Assembly: GCA_000466585.1 (NCBI GenBank)
Contig: KE993499.1
Span: 139,339 to 203,338 of the forward strand
Origin: Clostridiales bacterium oral taxon 876 str. F0540
GTDB lineage: Bacteria > Bacillota > Clostridia > Clostridiales > Clostridiaceae
Direction: 5' to 3'
DNA length: 64,000 nucleotides
The translations under genes were made by a program, and so were the position numbers. Shown here in pieces: positions 42,383 to 51,449 of the stretch. Numbering within the stretch: the stretch's first letter is position 1; every line of letters begins with the position of its first letter. Under the pieces are notes generated by a model. The model had not been told where the DNA came from and searched no databases. It was given only the letters and a program-made list of their open reading frames with translations.

Positions 42383-42840
42383 TTAAATTAGGCTTTCTAT
42401 AGTCCTCTTAGCCCACTCCGAATCCTTATATATGGATCTTCCTACACCAATAAGATCTGCTTTTCCTTCCTGAAGAAGTTTCTCTGCTGCAGAGGCTTCA
42501 GTTATTCCCCCTGTTAAAATTACTGGCATATTTACAACCTCCTTAATAGCTTCAGTAAGAGGTGAGAAATAACCTTGTTCGATGGATCCTGGCATAACAT
42601 ACCCGTTGAAGCCTCCTGAAATATCAATAATGTCTACTCCTGCTTTTTCAAATTCAACTGCTGCAATTTTGCTATCCTCTATTGTGCTTCCTCCTTCCAT
42701 AAAATCTGAAGCACCTAGTCTTAGAAGTATTGGGAATTCATCTCCCACAGCCTCACGAACTGCTTTAATAACTTCTAAGTGGATCTTTATACGACCTTTT
42801 ACATCCCCGCCGTATTCATCTGACCTTTTATTTGGTTGTT
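42383..42840 (-). pseudogene. 5'-truncated NADH:flavin oxidoreductase (Old Yellow Enzyme family) remnant
   Basis: The minus-strand frame runs from about EQPNKRSDEYGGDVKGRIKI through HLEVIKAVREAVGDEFPILL, to EKADLIGVGRSIYKDSEWAK-like sequence and a stop. This is the C-terminal ~150 residues of an OYE-family TIM barrel, usually 340 or more residues. The upstream DNA keeps the frame open only for about 8 further codons, to a stop TGA, and shows no trace of the N-terminal half (no active-site YGH or NRGAHGY block). The first ATG of the remnant (42748) has no convincing SD. Probably a decayed gene left by a deletion. Confidence 0.8.
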
Positions 42841-42945
42841 CATATTGTACAGCATATAATTTCCTAATTCAATATTGCAATACTGTCAAACATATTATTC
42901 CATCAACTCATTATTTCATATTCAGCTAATTATTTCTAAATGCTA

Positions 42946-42974
42946 TTGACTCAACTTTCTAAACCTTTTATAAT
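42946..42974 (+). promoter_or_regulatory. Promoter of the PadR/SEDS operon
   Basis: TTGACT (42946-42951) and TATAAT (42969-42974) with 17 bp between: near-perfect sigma-A promoter, start near 42981. Confidence 0.8.
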
Positions 42975-42975
42975 T

Positions 42976-43011
42976 ATACCTAGATATACTATGCATATTA
43001 ATTCTAGGTAT
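42976..43011. promoter_or_regulatory. Probable PadR operator
   Basis: ATACCTAGA (42976-42984) and TCTAGGTAT (43003-43011) are perfect inverted 9-bp arms separated by 18 bp, starting right after the -10 and covering the predicted start. PadR-type regulators often bind such widely spaced repeats at their own promoter. Confidence 0.65.
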
Positions 43012-43027
43012 GAAAGGTGGAAACTTT

Positions 43028-43372
43028 ATGAAGGTTAACAAAGAGCTGCTTAAAGGCAGTACATCGACTCTCATATTAAGCCTGCTTAACTCAAGGCCAA
43101 TGTACGGCTATGAAATAATTAAGGTAATGGAGATTAAGTCCAGCGGTATCTTTAGCTTTAAAGAAGGAACTCTATATCCTATTCTACATTCTCTCGAAGC
43201 TGATGATCTGATAGAAGCTTATTGGAGTGAAGGCGATGGCGGAAGAAAGAGAAAATATTATAAGCTTACAGACAAAGGAAGACTTTTTATGGAAGAGAAA
43301 AAAGAAGAATGGTCAACTTTTAAAACCGCAGTTGATGAAGTTTTATGGGGGGAAAAGATAATATGGGGTTAG
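43028..43372 (+). CDS. PadR-family transcriptional regulator
   Basis: 114 residues from the ATG at 43028 (SD AAAGGTGG, 7 nt spacing; the earlier ATG overlaps the palindrome). The PadR winged-helix signature is complete: LILSLLNSRPMYGYEIIKVM, then GTLYPILHSLEADDLIEAYW and GGRKRKYYKLTDKGR. It probably represses its own operon through the palindrome at 42976-43011. Its stop overlaps the downstream gene's start by 10 bp, so the two are translationally coupled. Effector unknown. Confidence 0.92.
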   Translation: MKVNKELLKGSTSTLILSLLNSRPMYGYEIIKVMEIKSSGIFSFKEGTLYPILHSLEADDLIEAYWSEGDGGRKRKYYKLTDKGRLFMEEKKEEWSTFKTAVDEVLWGEKIIWG

Positions 43373-44673
43373 ATAATAGGAAAATTGAAGAATATATAAA
43401 TAATGTGTGCACACTTGTAAAAAACAAAGATGCGCATTCAGATATTAAACTTGAATTAAAGGACCATCTTGAGCTTCTTAAGGAAGAAGCTATACAAACT
43501 GGTCTTTCCGAAGAGGACGCTATTGATAAGGCAATAGCTCATATGGGAGATTCCGAGCTAGTTGGAAAGCAGCTTAATAAAACGCATAAAGCTAAATTAG
43601 ATCTAAAAACATTGATTCCGGTGCTTTCAATCTCTCTTTTCGGCTTATTAATGATGTATTTTATACAAACTAACTCTGTTGTTGCAGATGCTAAAAACAT
43701 AAAAATATTTGAAAAAAGCTTGGTATTTTATTCTATCGGAACAGTTCTAATGATAGGACTATACATATTTGATTACAGAAAACTCTTTAAGTACTCAAAA
43801 TATATGTATGCAGGAACTATTGCAGTTCTGGTTTTAACATCATTTTTTGGTGTTAAAGTAAATGGAATTCCCTATTTGAATATAGGATTTGCAATCGTAA
43901 ATTTTACTGATATCAGTCCATTCTTTCTAGTAATAGCTCTTGCCGGAATATTTGAAGCATGGAATTGGGACAATTCTCTAAAAGCCTTGTTAGGTATAGG
44001 AATTATGTTTCTACCTATAATACTACTGTCGAAGATTTCATTGTCTACAGCTGCCATATGTATAGTTTTCTGCTCAATTTTTATGATTGTCTCAAAAGCC
44101 AGGCGTATGCAAATTATTATATCTATAGCAGCGGTTACAATAGTCCCTTATTTCTATATAATAGTTGAACCTTATAGATCAAAAAGAATGTTTACATTTT
44201 TGAATCCTTCCTCTGATCCACAAGGAATGGGCTGGCTTTATATTCAGCTGCACAAAACCTTAAGCTCAGCCGGATTTTTAGGCAATGGTTTTAATCTAAA
44301 TCCAAGAACCATACCTGACGTGCATACTGACTTTGTCTTTGCATACATTGTCTATTCTTTTGGATGGCTTGCTGCGATAATAACTATTATATTCATAGCT
44401 TTTTTCATTATCAGAATGATGAACACTGCTAAAGCAACTAAATATTCTTATGGAAAGTTATTGGTTATAGGCTTTGCCGCTGCCTTTACAACTCAGTTTA
44501 TACTAAGCATTGCAACAAACTTAGGCTTTTCACCTTTGTTTGGAGTTACGATGCCTTTTATGAGCTTTGGAGGTTCTCACATAATTACAGATATGATGTC
44601 TGTTGGGCTAATATTAAGTGTATATAGAAGAAAAAATTTAGGACCTGTTCTGCCGGAAGAAAGACTTGCTTAA
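43363..44673 (+). CDS. FtsW/RodA/SpoVE-family (SEDS) protein with N-terminal permease-prefix domain
   Basis: 436 residues from the ATG at 43363 (SD GGGGGGA about 10 nt upstream, inside padR). Residues 1-80 form a soluble helical domain (DIKLELKDHLELLKEEAIQT, then GLSEEDAIDKAIAHMGDSEL) of the kind that precedes permeases controlled by PadR proteins. The rest has about 10 membrane spans with HTDFVFAYIVYSFGW and MSFGGSHIITDMM, the C-terminal signature of SEDS glycosyltransferases. It is probably an accessory peptidoglycan polymerase or lipid II-handling protein rather than the division FtsW; no partner penicillin-binding protein lies next to it. Confidence 0.82.
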   Translation: MGLDNRKIEEYINNVCTLVKNKDAHSDIKLELKDHLELLKEEAIQTGLSEEDAIDKAIAHMGDSELVGKQLNKTHKAKLDLKTLIPVLSISLFGLLMMYFIQTNSVVADAKNIKIFEKSLVFYSIGTVLMIGLYIFDYRKLFKYSKYMYAGTIAVLVLTSFFGVKVNGIPYLNIGFAIVNFTDISPFFLVIALAGIFEAWNWDNSLKALLGIGIMFLPIILLSKISLSTAAICIVFCSIFMIVSKARRMQIIISIAAVTIVPYFYIIVEPYRSKRMFTFLNPSSDPQGMGWLYIQLHKTLSSAGFLGNGFNLNPRTIPDVHTDFVFAYIVYSFGWLAAIITIIFIAFFIIRMMNTAKATKYSYGKLLVIGFAAAFTTQFILSIATNLGFSPLFGVTMPFMSFGGSHIITDMMSVGLILSVYRRKNLGPVLPEERLA

Positions 44674-44686
44674 TTACAAACATAAA

Positions 44687-44724
44687 GCCGATTAAACATT
44701 TAACCATATAAATATTTAATCGGC
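44687..44724. terminator. Terminator after the SEDS-like gene
   Basis: GCCGATTAAA / TTTAATCGGC, 10 bp, followed by CTTTAATTT on the plus strand. Confidence 0.75.
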
Positions 44725-44739
44725 TCTTTAATTTAAGTA

Positions 44740-45684
44740 CTAATCCTCTGCCTTTTCAACAACGCTTCTTATATTTTCATTTAATTTTCTTAGCTTTTCT
44801 TCTCCAAGATCATTTTTTACTTTTAAATTATCAATAACTCTTTCTATTTTATAAATTGTATTTTTCAGGCTATACTGTGAATCTTCTATTTTTGATTGAA
44901 CGTTCCAATCTGCAAAAATGCCGTCAAAAAAGTAATCTGCAAATTTATCAAAGGAGCTTATATCCACTGTAACATCTATGCTCAAATTTACATCTGAAAG
45001 TTCTCTTCTAAATCGGTTAAGCTTATCTCTTGCATCATTAATATAATCTACAGCTTCATCGATACTAGAATGCTTCTCCATACTACTTATAAGTCCGCCG
45101 CCAAACATATCATAGGTCCCCCAGTTTTCAGCAGTATCCAATGCATCAGCAGCTCGTTCCAGAGAATTTAAAACTGAATTTCCCGCCATTATTGCTTGCT
45201 TAATTTCTCTAAGGTCAGCTTCTATATTGCCTCTTTCTTCTGTAAAATCTAATATTTTTCTAGTATTAATATCCTGAGCATTCAATATAAACTGTTCTTT
45301 TTTCCTCATTAATTTATCATAATCATCATTAGCATTACCTATTTCTTTTAGCTCACCATAATACTTTTGAAGGTCTTCTTCTAAAATTTTAACAGTACCG
45401 CAACAAGCATCATATTTAAGCTTGGCAGCTAAAACTTCTGCTTTTTCTTTATCCAGCTTTTCTTCTTTGTTGCCCAGTAACGTCACGAAAATTCCTTTAA
45501 TGCTTAATCCTTCGAGCCTCTTAACATCAAGTTCTTCTTTGCTTAGAATTTTCTTAAGCTCATCTTTTCTATGAAGTTCGTTTTTAAGATTATCATCGGT
45601 GTGATTAATTAGATTTAAGATTTTTTCTCTTCTTCTTACTCTTTCTTTTACCTCTAGAATTTCCTTATTGATTTTCTCATACAT
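44740..45684 (-). CDS. Cytoplasmic coiled-coil protein, unknown function
   Basis: 314 residues from the ATG at 45684 (SD GGGGGG 7 nt upstream; the TTG at 45690 is nearer the SD). It is almost entirely helical with heptad-like repeats (EVKERVRRREKILNLINHTD, then KNELHRKDELKKILSKEELD; LRKLNENIRSVVEKAED at the end) and a central Gly-rich turn (DMFGGGLISSMEK). No known domain, membrane segment or signal peptide. It follows the SNF2 helicase gene by 36 bp on the same strand and is probably co-transcribed, so the two may act together. Confidence 0.75.
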   Translation of the reverse strand: MYEKINKEILEVKERVRRREKILNLINHTDDNLKNELHRKDELKKILSKEELDVKRLEGLSIKGIFVTLLGNKEEKLDKEKAEVLAAKLKYDACCGTVKILEEDLQKYYGELKEIGNANDDYDKLMRKKEQFILNAQDINTRKILDFTEERGNIEADLREIKQAIMAGNSVLNSLERAADALDTAENWGTYDMFGGGLISSMEKHSSIDEAVDYINDARDKLNRFRRELSDVNLSIDVTVDISSFDKFADYFFDGIFADWNVQSKIEDSQYSLKNTIYKIERVIDNLKVKNDLGEEKLRKLNENIRSVVEKAED

Positions 45685-45720
45685 ACCCAATCCCCCCTGG
45701 TATCAGTATATCATATCAAA

Positions 45721-48700
45721 CTACATCGAGAACAGTTCCAATAACTCCTCTTCACTTAAAGAAGCAAATCCTTCACCACTGCTTAGTTCATCCCCCATTA
45801 CCTCTGAGATTAGCTTTCTCTTATCCTCTTGGAGCTTAAGAATCTTTTCTTCAATTGTTCCTTTTGCAATAAGCTTAATTACTTCAACAACATTTTTCTG
45901 CCCTATTCTGTGAGCTCTGTCTGTTGCCTGTTCTTCAACAGCGGGGTTCCACCAAGGGTCGAAATGAATAACTACATCTGCAGAGGTTAAATTAAGGCCT
46001 GTGCCTCCTGCTTTTAAGCTTATTAAAAATACAGAGTTTTCTCCTTCATTAAAGGCTTTAACCATATTCATTCTTTTCTCTGAAGGAATGGAACCATCTA
46101 GGTAGCTGTAGTTTATTCCTTCTTTTGATATTCTTTTTCCTATATTTTTAAGCACTGAGGTAAATTGCGAAAAGATAAGAACCCTGTGTCCTTCTTCAAT
46201 GCTTTGTTGTAAAAGCTCAACCAGAGCCTCAATTTTTGCACTTTCACCCTTGTAATTTCCCATTAAGACTGAAGGATCAAGACAAAGCTGTCTCAACTTA
46301 GTTATATAAGAGAGAATTTCAATTCTGCTATTTTGGAACTCATAATCCTCAACTTTCTTTTCAATAAGCTCAACAGCATAATTAGCATAGGCTTTATAAA
46401 CCTTCTTTTGATCTTCATCCATATCTACTGCTACAGTTTTTTCAATTTTATCAGGGAGTTCTTTTATAACATCTTTTTTTCTTCTTCTTAAAATAAAGGG
46501 CTTTATAAGCCTGTTTATCTCTTCAATTACTACAGGCTCTTCCCTAAGCCTTTTGTGATATCTAACACTGAAGCGTTTCTCATCATACAAATAGCCTGGC
46601 ATAATAAAATCAAAAATTGACCATAGCTCCATAAGAGAATTTTCTATTGGAGTACCTGACAGAGCAAAGCGTGTTTTAGCCTTTATTTCTTTAACCGCCA
46701 GTGCATTTTGGGAGCCTGAATTCTTAATGTATTGAGCTTCATCCAAAACAAAATAATCAAATTCTATAGAAGCATAACTGTCTAAGTCTCTTTTCAATAG
46801 GTTATAAGTAGTTATAAAGACATCATATTTATCGAGTTTTTTTATAATCTCCTCTCTTTCCTCCTTAGTTCCATTTACAGCAGCAACTCTTACTGTCGGA
46901 GCAAATTTTTCAAATTCACTTACCCAGTTATAAACTAAAGAGGTCGGGGCTGCAATTAAAGATTTGCTTCCTTCGTTTGATAGTATAAAAGCAATAGTTT
47001 GAAGGGTTTTTCCAAGTCCCATTTCATCGCCTAGTATTCCACCAAAGCCCAGATAATCTAAAGTTTTAAACCAATTATAGCCCGTCTTTTGATATTCTCT
47101 TAAATCGGCAAGAAGCCCCTTTGGCTGCTCAAACTTTAGGCTAGCTATATTCTTAAGTTTATCACTTACCTTTTTAAGCTCAGTTTTTCCTTTAATAAAC
47201 CTAACCTCATTTTCCTCTATAAAGCTTTCAATATAGGCAGCTCGATTTTTTGCTATCTCAATATGATTGTCTTCTATTCCTTTCATCGCAACAGCATCTA
47301 TAAGCTTTAGAAGCTTATTAAGCTCGAGTTCCTCAAGGTCTATGTATTCTCCGCTTTTAAGCTTATAGAACTTTAAGTTATCTCTAAAGGCTCTTAATAT
47401 ATCTGCTGTTTCCTTAGGAGGAATATCTCCTATTTTAAAGTCCATCTCAAAATAATTGAACTTTCCTGCTTTAATATCTCCTTTTATTCCTTTTGAGCCA
47501 ATAGACTTCAGACCTTTAAAATTATCGGAATAATAGACTTCCCCTATTTCCTGAAGTTTTGAAATTTCATATTTAAAGAATCTAAATATGTAGTCGTCCT
47601 CTTTATTAAAATAAAACCTGTTCCCTATATCTTCAAAGCCAAAGCCTCTTAAAACAGAAATAACCTCAGCTTCTTTTAAAGAATCCCTATACACAATCTT
47701 CTCTTTATAATCTTCAAATATATTAAATTCACAGCCTTCATAGCTTACCTTAACTACTAGCGTAATCTGCTCCTCTTCTCTATCAAAATAGAAGCTGAAA
47801 TTACAGCTTCCCATAACTATTTTATCTTTAATAACCTTTGATAAAGTAACCTTAGAGGACAGGAAGTTCAGCTGAGGTATAAGCCTTCTTAATACTGTTT
47901 CTTCATCTTCTATTGGAAATAGCACTACTTTCTGTCCAGCAAACACCTGAAGATATGGTGATATTTTGTAGCAAAACTCATAATCAGGAATATATATATC
48001 TGAACCATATACAAATACATCCTTTTTAGAACCTAAGCTTTGAGGCATTCCATTAGGAGACTTAAGAACATATTCATTCTTTATAAGCTTCAAATCAAAA
48101 TCTATAGGAGGAGCCTCATATAGTATCTCAGCCTCAACCGGTCTATGGAAAAAACCTTCATTTAAGTAAACCCTATGATCTTTAATGATACTAAAAAATT
48201 CTCTTACTAAATACTTAGGTATATTTAAATATTTTCCCTCTACTGCACCGGCACTGCTTCTGTTTATATACTTATTGCTGCCTTCAATTGTTTTTAACAT
48301 TTCAATAAAATCTATAAGCTTTTTGTCCTTTGTACTCAGCTTTTGATATTTTGTATCAAAGGTAAAGTTCTTACTATAAGTTACGGGCATATTGTTATAG
48401 AGTGATACCAAAAACTGTTCTATATCCTTAAGTATATAAAGACTGTTGGAACTCATAGACTTAATACCTAGTCTAAACTCTGCGGAAATATCATCATTCC
48501 ATTCCTTTCTATTTATATAGACATCTAGCTTTAGTTCTTCTTTATCCTTTTTTTCTCCTAAAAGCATTTCAAGAAGTCTTCCATTATTTATACCTACTTC
48601 ATTTGTTGTCTCTTCTTCATTAAATAATGGATGATTAATCAGCTCCTCCAGAGCTTTATAAAAAGTTGCTGCAACATGCTTGCAAACATAATTTTTCTTT

Positions 48701-48963
48701 TTAAATTCATTTTTTTCATAGTCTGCACAGCTGCAGAAAGTAGAAAAGACTTCCTTTTTACTCGCATCAAGCTCAATCTTTGTAGTATATTCATTAAAGA
48801 GGTTTTCTGATATAACAAAACCATCAATGCAGATTAACTCTCCTTCACTGTTTACATTTACAGAGGAAACTAAATCATTATCAATTATTTTATAGCCCAT
48901 ATCATAATTTTTTCCGCTTGTGCTTTCTTTAAATAGTTGCAAAAGTATATCTTCTTTTAACAT
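45721..48963 (-). CDS. SNF2-family helicase with SWIM zinc finger
   Basis: 1080 residues from the ATG at 48963 (SD AAGGTG; the GTG at 48972 overlaps it). A SWIM zinc finger lies near residues 79-98 (CSCADYEKNEFKKKNYVCKH). A helicase-associated region (about 130-600) follows, then the SNF2 motor: motif I GDEMGLGKT (about 645-652), motif II LDEAQYIKN (about 737), and helicase C with GGTGLNLTSADVVIHFDPWW and RIGQK. Related proteins remodel or translocate on DNA-protein complexes; the bacterial SWIM-SNF2 group is poorly characterised. The downstream coiled-coil gene is likely in the same operon. Confidence 0.9.
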   Translation of the reverse strand: MLKEDILLQLFKESTSGKNYDMGYKIIDNDLVSSVNVNSEGELICIDGFVISENLFNEYTTKIELDASKKEVFSTFCSCADYEKNEFKKKNYVCKHVAATFYKALEELINHPLFNEEETTNEVGINNGRLLEMLLGEKKDKEELKLDVYINRKEWNDDISAEFRLGIKSMSSNSLYILKDIEQFLVSLYNNMPVTYSKNFTFDTKYQKLSTKDKKLIDFIEMLKTIEGSNKYINRSSAGAVEGKYLNIPKYLVREFFSIIKDHRVYLNEGFFHRPVEAEILYEAPPIDFDLKLIKNEYVLKSPNGMPQSLGSKKDVFVYGSDIYIPDYEFCYKISPYLQVFAGQKVVLFPIEDEETVLRRLIPQLNFLSSKVTLSKVIKDKIVMGSCNFSFYFDREEEQITLVVKVSYEGCEFNIFEDYKEKIVYRDSLKEAEVISVLRGFGFEDIGNRFYFNKEDDYIFRFFKYEISKLQEIGEVYYSDNFKGLKSIGSKGIKGDIKAGKFNYFEMDFKIGDIPPKETADILRAFRDNLKFYKLKSGEYIDLEELELNKLLKLIDAVAMKGIEDNHIEIAKNRAAYIESFIEENEVRFIKGKTELKKVSDKLKNIASLKFEQPKGLLADLREYQKTGYNWFKTLDYLGFGGILGDEMGLGKTLQTIAFILSNEGSKSLIAAPTSLVYNWVSEFEKFAPTVRVAAVNGTKEEREEIIKKLDKYDVFITTYNLLKRDLDSYASIEFDYFVLDEAQYIKNSGSQNALAVKEIKAKTRFALSGTPIENSLMELWSIFDFIMPGYLYDEKRFSVRYHKRLREEPVVIEEINRLIKPFILRRRKKDVIKELPDKIEKTVAVDMDEDQKKVYKAYANYAVELIEKKVEDYEFQNSRIEILSYITKLRQLCLDPSVLMGNYKGESAKIEALVELLQQSIEEGHRVLIFSQFTSVLKNIGKRISKEGINYSYLDGSIPSEKRMNMVKAFNEGENSVFLISLKAGGTGLNLTSADVVIHFDPWWNPAVEEQATDRAHRIGQKNVVEVIKLIAKGTIEEKILKLQEDKRKLISEVMGDELSSGEGFASLSEEELLELFSM

Positions 48964-49161
48964 ATTTTTCACCTTGATTAATTTATTTTCAGGTTTTAAA
49001 ATCTTAATTGATTATATAACATAATTTCACATTTAGAATCCTGAACTAATCCTTTTATTATAACATAAAACAGCCTTTTGTGCTTCAACTTATAAATTGC
49101 AGAATATCGGTAATAATTTTAATTATGAATATGAATATGAACATGAATTAAATTTTAAATT

Positions 49162-49189
49162 TTGTAACAACCTTGTCATGAAATTGTCA
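49162..49189 (+). promoter_or_regulatory. Three direct repeats at 11-bp spacing upstream of htrA
   Basis: TTGTAA (49162), TTGTCA (49173) and TTGTCA (49184) start exactly 11 bp apart, the pattern of OmpR-family response-regulator binding sites on one face of DNA. The last repeat lies about 20 bp before TATAAG/TTATTATAAG, and no good -35 is spaced from it, which fits activator-dependent transcription. The 49000-49160 gap is A/T-rich with a short ATGAAT microsatellite (about 49125-49148). Confidence 0.55.
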
Positions 49190-49264
49190 TAAAACTGTTT
49201 TATTATAAGTTCATGAAATAAATAATAAAATAATATATGGATATAGATATGGGAGGAATTATTT

Positions 49265-50518
49265 ATGGAGAACAATAATAATCAAGAAATCAACCAGGAA
49301 AATACTCATGATACCTATGTGATGAATTATACTGAACCCAACATTCAAAAGCCTAAGAAAAAAGGCGGAAGATTTAAGAAGACATTATCTTATGTCGCTG
49401 TTGGTTTAGTATGTACTGTTGTTGGAGGCGTTGCTTCAGGTGCTGCTGTACTATATGGGCTTCCAAAAACAGATTTATTTAAGGACACTGCATTATATAA
49501 ATCTATTGCAGGCAGCGTAAACACTTCGACTTCAGTATATGACGGGCATCCAACTCAGATTGCTGCTACAAGCGGCGCAATGACTATATCAGATATTGCT
49601 AAAAAGGTAGGTCCTGCAGTAGTTGCAATTACAACAACAATTCAAACACAGCAAGGCTTCTTTGGCAGTCAGGCTGCTCAAGGTGTAGGTACTGGAATGA
49701 TTATAAATGAGAACGGTAATATTCTTACTAACTACCACGTTGTTGAGGGAGCTCAGCAGGTTAAAGTAACCTTAAGCAACAATAAGCAGGTAAATGCTAA
49801 GGTTATTAACTCAGATCCTAACTATGACGTTGCTGTGCTTAAAATAACAGACAGTGTTAAAGTACCGGCTGTAGTTGAAATTGGTGATTCAGATAATCTT
49901 CAGGTCGGAGAATCTGTAGTAGCAATAGGAAATCCTCTTGGAACTGACTTCTTCGGATCTGTAACAACAGGTATAGTAAGTGCTTTAAACAGAAAAATCG
50001 ATGGTGATGGAAGCACAAACAAACAAGGTCAAACATCATCTTCATCAGGACTTTCTTACATCCAGACTGATGCAGCTATAAATTCCGGTAACAGCGGCGG
50101 ACCTCTAATAAATGCAAGAGGACAGGTAATAGGAATTAATACAGCTAAGATTAAGCAAAGCGGAGTTGAAGGTTTAGGCTTTGCAATTCCAATAAATGCT
50201 GTTAAGAATAAAATTTCTGATCTATCTAAGCCCGTACTAATGATAGGTATACAAGGAACAGAGATAGACAAAACTTTATCAGAGCAATATAACCTGCCAA
50301 TAGGTCTATATATTAAAGATGTTTCGGATTTCAGTCCGGCAGAAAAAGCAGGTTTAAAGCGCGGCGATGTTATAATTAAATTTGATGGTCAAAAGGTAAC
50401 AACCTTCAACGAAGTTACAACTATAAAAAACAAACATAAGTCAGGAGATAAGGTTTCCGTGACTGTCAGCAGGGATGGTAAAGAAACAAACTTAACCTTA
50501 ACACTTGTGGCTGAATAA
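49265..50518 (+). CDS. htrA: HtrA/DegP-type serine protease (S1C, trypsin plus PDZ)
   Basis: 417 residues. A cytoplasmic polar N-terminus (1-38) precedes one membrane anchor (41-62), so the enzyme faces the outside. The trypsin-like domain has H158 in TNYHVV, D188 in YDVAVLKI and S277 in GNSGGP: a complete catalytic triad. A C-terminal PDZ domain (about 315-412; KAGLKRGDVIIKFDGQKV) binds substrate tails. HtrA degrades misfolded exported proteins and responds to envelope stress. SD GGGAGG precedes the ATG. The three 11-bp-spaced repeats upstream suggest control by an envelope-stress response regulator. Confidence 0.95.
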   Translation: MENNNNQEINQENTHDTYVMNYTEPNIQKPKKKGGRFKKTLSYVAVGLVCTVVGGVASGAAVLYGLPKTDLFKDTALYKSIAGSVNTSTSVYDGHPTQIAATSGAMTISDIAKKVGPAVVAITTTIQTQQGFFGSQAAQGVGTGMIINENGNILTNYHVVEGAQQVKVTLSNNKQVNAKVINSDPNYDVAVLKITDSVKVPAVVEIGDSDNLQVGESVVAIGNPLGTDFFGSVTTGIVSALNRKIDGDGSTNKQGQTSSSSGLSYIQTDAAINSGNSGGPLINARGQVIGINTAKIKQSGVEGLGFAIPINAVKNKISDLSKPVLMIGIQGTEIDKTLSEQYNLPIGLYIKDVSDFSPAEKAGLKRGDVIIKFDGQKVTTFNEVTTIKNKHKSGDKVSVTVSRDGKETNLTLTLVAE

Positions 50519-50534
50519 TAAAATATTATTATAG

Positions 50535-50572
50535 AAAGGTCCGTGCAAGATATAGTCTTTGCACCGGCCTTT
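50535..50572 (+). terminator. Terminator after htrA
   Basis: AAAGGTCCGTGCAA / TTGCACCGGCCTTT with two mismatches, followed by a T-run. The rest of the gap to 50780 is A/T-rich without other clear signals. Confidence 0.8.
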
Positions 50573-50780
50573 TTATTTATTTTCACAGCTTGGGTTTATG
50601 TAATTTATTAACATTTCAGAAAATTTTAACACAATTAACTATCAATTTCTAAAAAATTATATATGTTTTTTGATATTTTATTAACAAATTTCAAAAAAAC
50701 TCTTGTTATCTTTTTATCAATCAGTTATAATAAACTTGTCCTAAAAAATATAAATTTTTATAACATAGGGGGATTCACAC

Positions 50781-51404
50781 ATGAAAATAAAAGCATTAGT
50801 TTTAGCAGTAGCAGTAGGTGCTACACTATTTACAGGATGTGCTAAAAAAGCTGAACCAGCTGCAGCACCAAAGGCAGACGCAGCAAAACCAGCTGCAACA
50901 GAAACTAAGAAAACAGATGCAGTAGCAACAGCTTCAGTAGTTGACACAAATGCAGCTTTTGAAAAAGCTTTAACTAAAGATGGCGGAAAATACGTTATAG
51001 CTACATTAAAGGATTTAACTTTCGATAAAGAACTAGTAGTAGAAGGAAGCTTCAAAACTGGTAAAAAAGACGCTAACGGCGCTTTAATAAAAGATGCTAA
51101 TGGTAACGAACAAACTCAACGTAAAATAGGTCTTTACACTCAAGATGATAAGCATAATGTAACAGGAAGATTTACTTTAACTGCTCCAAAATTAACTTTC
51201 AACGGTGATTTCGGAAGTCTTGAGCATGGAACTTTCAAAGGCGACCTTTATATAGCTGGAAAGAACTTTAAATTAGTAAATCAAAAAATTGACGGAAATG
51301 TATATTTCTTAAATGCAGATGCTGAAAAGACATTCACAATTGCTGACAGCAAAACTGACAGCCAAGCAACTGTTATAACTGGAAAGAAAGAATTAAAGAA
51401 ATAG
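50781..51404 (+). CDS. Small Ala/Lys-rich lipoprotein, unknown function
   Basis: 207 residues. Signal MKIKALVLAVAVGATLFTGC has a clear lipobox ending at Cys20. Residues 21-55 are an Ala/Lys/Pro/Thr linker (AEPAAAPKADAAKPAATETK). The C-terminal ~140 residues are beta-rich (KYVIATLKDLTFDKELVVEG, then GRFTLTAPKLTFNGDFGSLE) and look like repeated strands of a beta-helix or sandwich; no named domain. SD GGGGG precedes the ATG. Codon use is regular and A/T-rich like highly expressed genes, suggesting an abundant surface lipoprotein, which is inference. Confidence 0.8.
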   Translation: MKIKALVLAVAVGATLFTGCAKKAEPAAAPKADAAKPAATETKKTDAVATASVVDTNAAFEKALTKDGGKYVIATLKDLTFDKELVVEGSFKTGKKDANGALIKDANGNEQTQRKIGLYTQDDKHNVTGRFTLTAPKLTFNGDFGSLEHGTFKGDLYIAGKNFKLVNQKIDGNVYFLNADAEKTFTIADSKTDSQATVITGKKELKK

Positions 51405-51420
51405 TCATAAGTTAAATATA

Positions 51421-51449
51421 AAACAGTTAAGCCTTGCTTAACTGTTTTT
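51421..51449. terminator. Bidirectional terminator between convergent genes
   Basis: AAACAGTTAAGC / GCTTAACTGTTT, 12 bp with loop CTT, followed by a T-run on the plus strand. Confidence 0.85.

Noticed and set aside
45721..48963. Possible defence island around the SNF2 helicase
   Set aside because: No nuclease, methylase, toxin, retron or CRISPR genes adjoin it, and flanking genes look like ordinary housekeeping or envelope genes.
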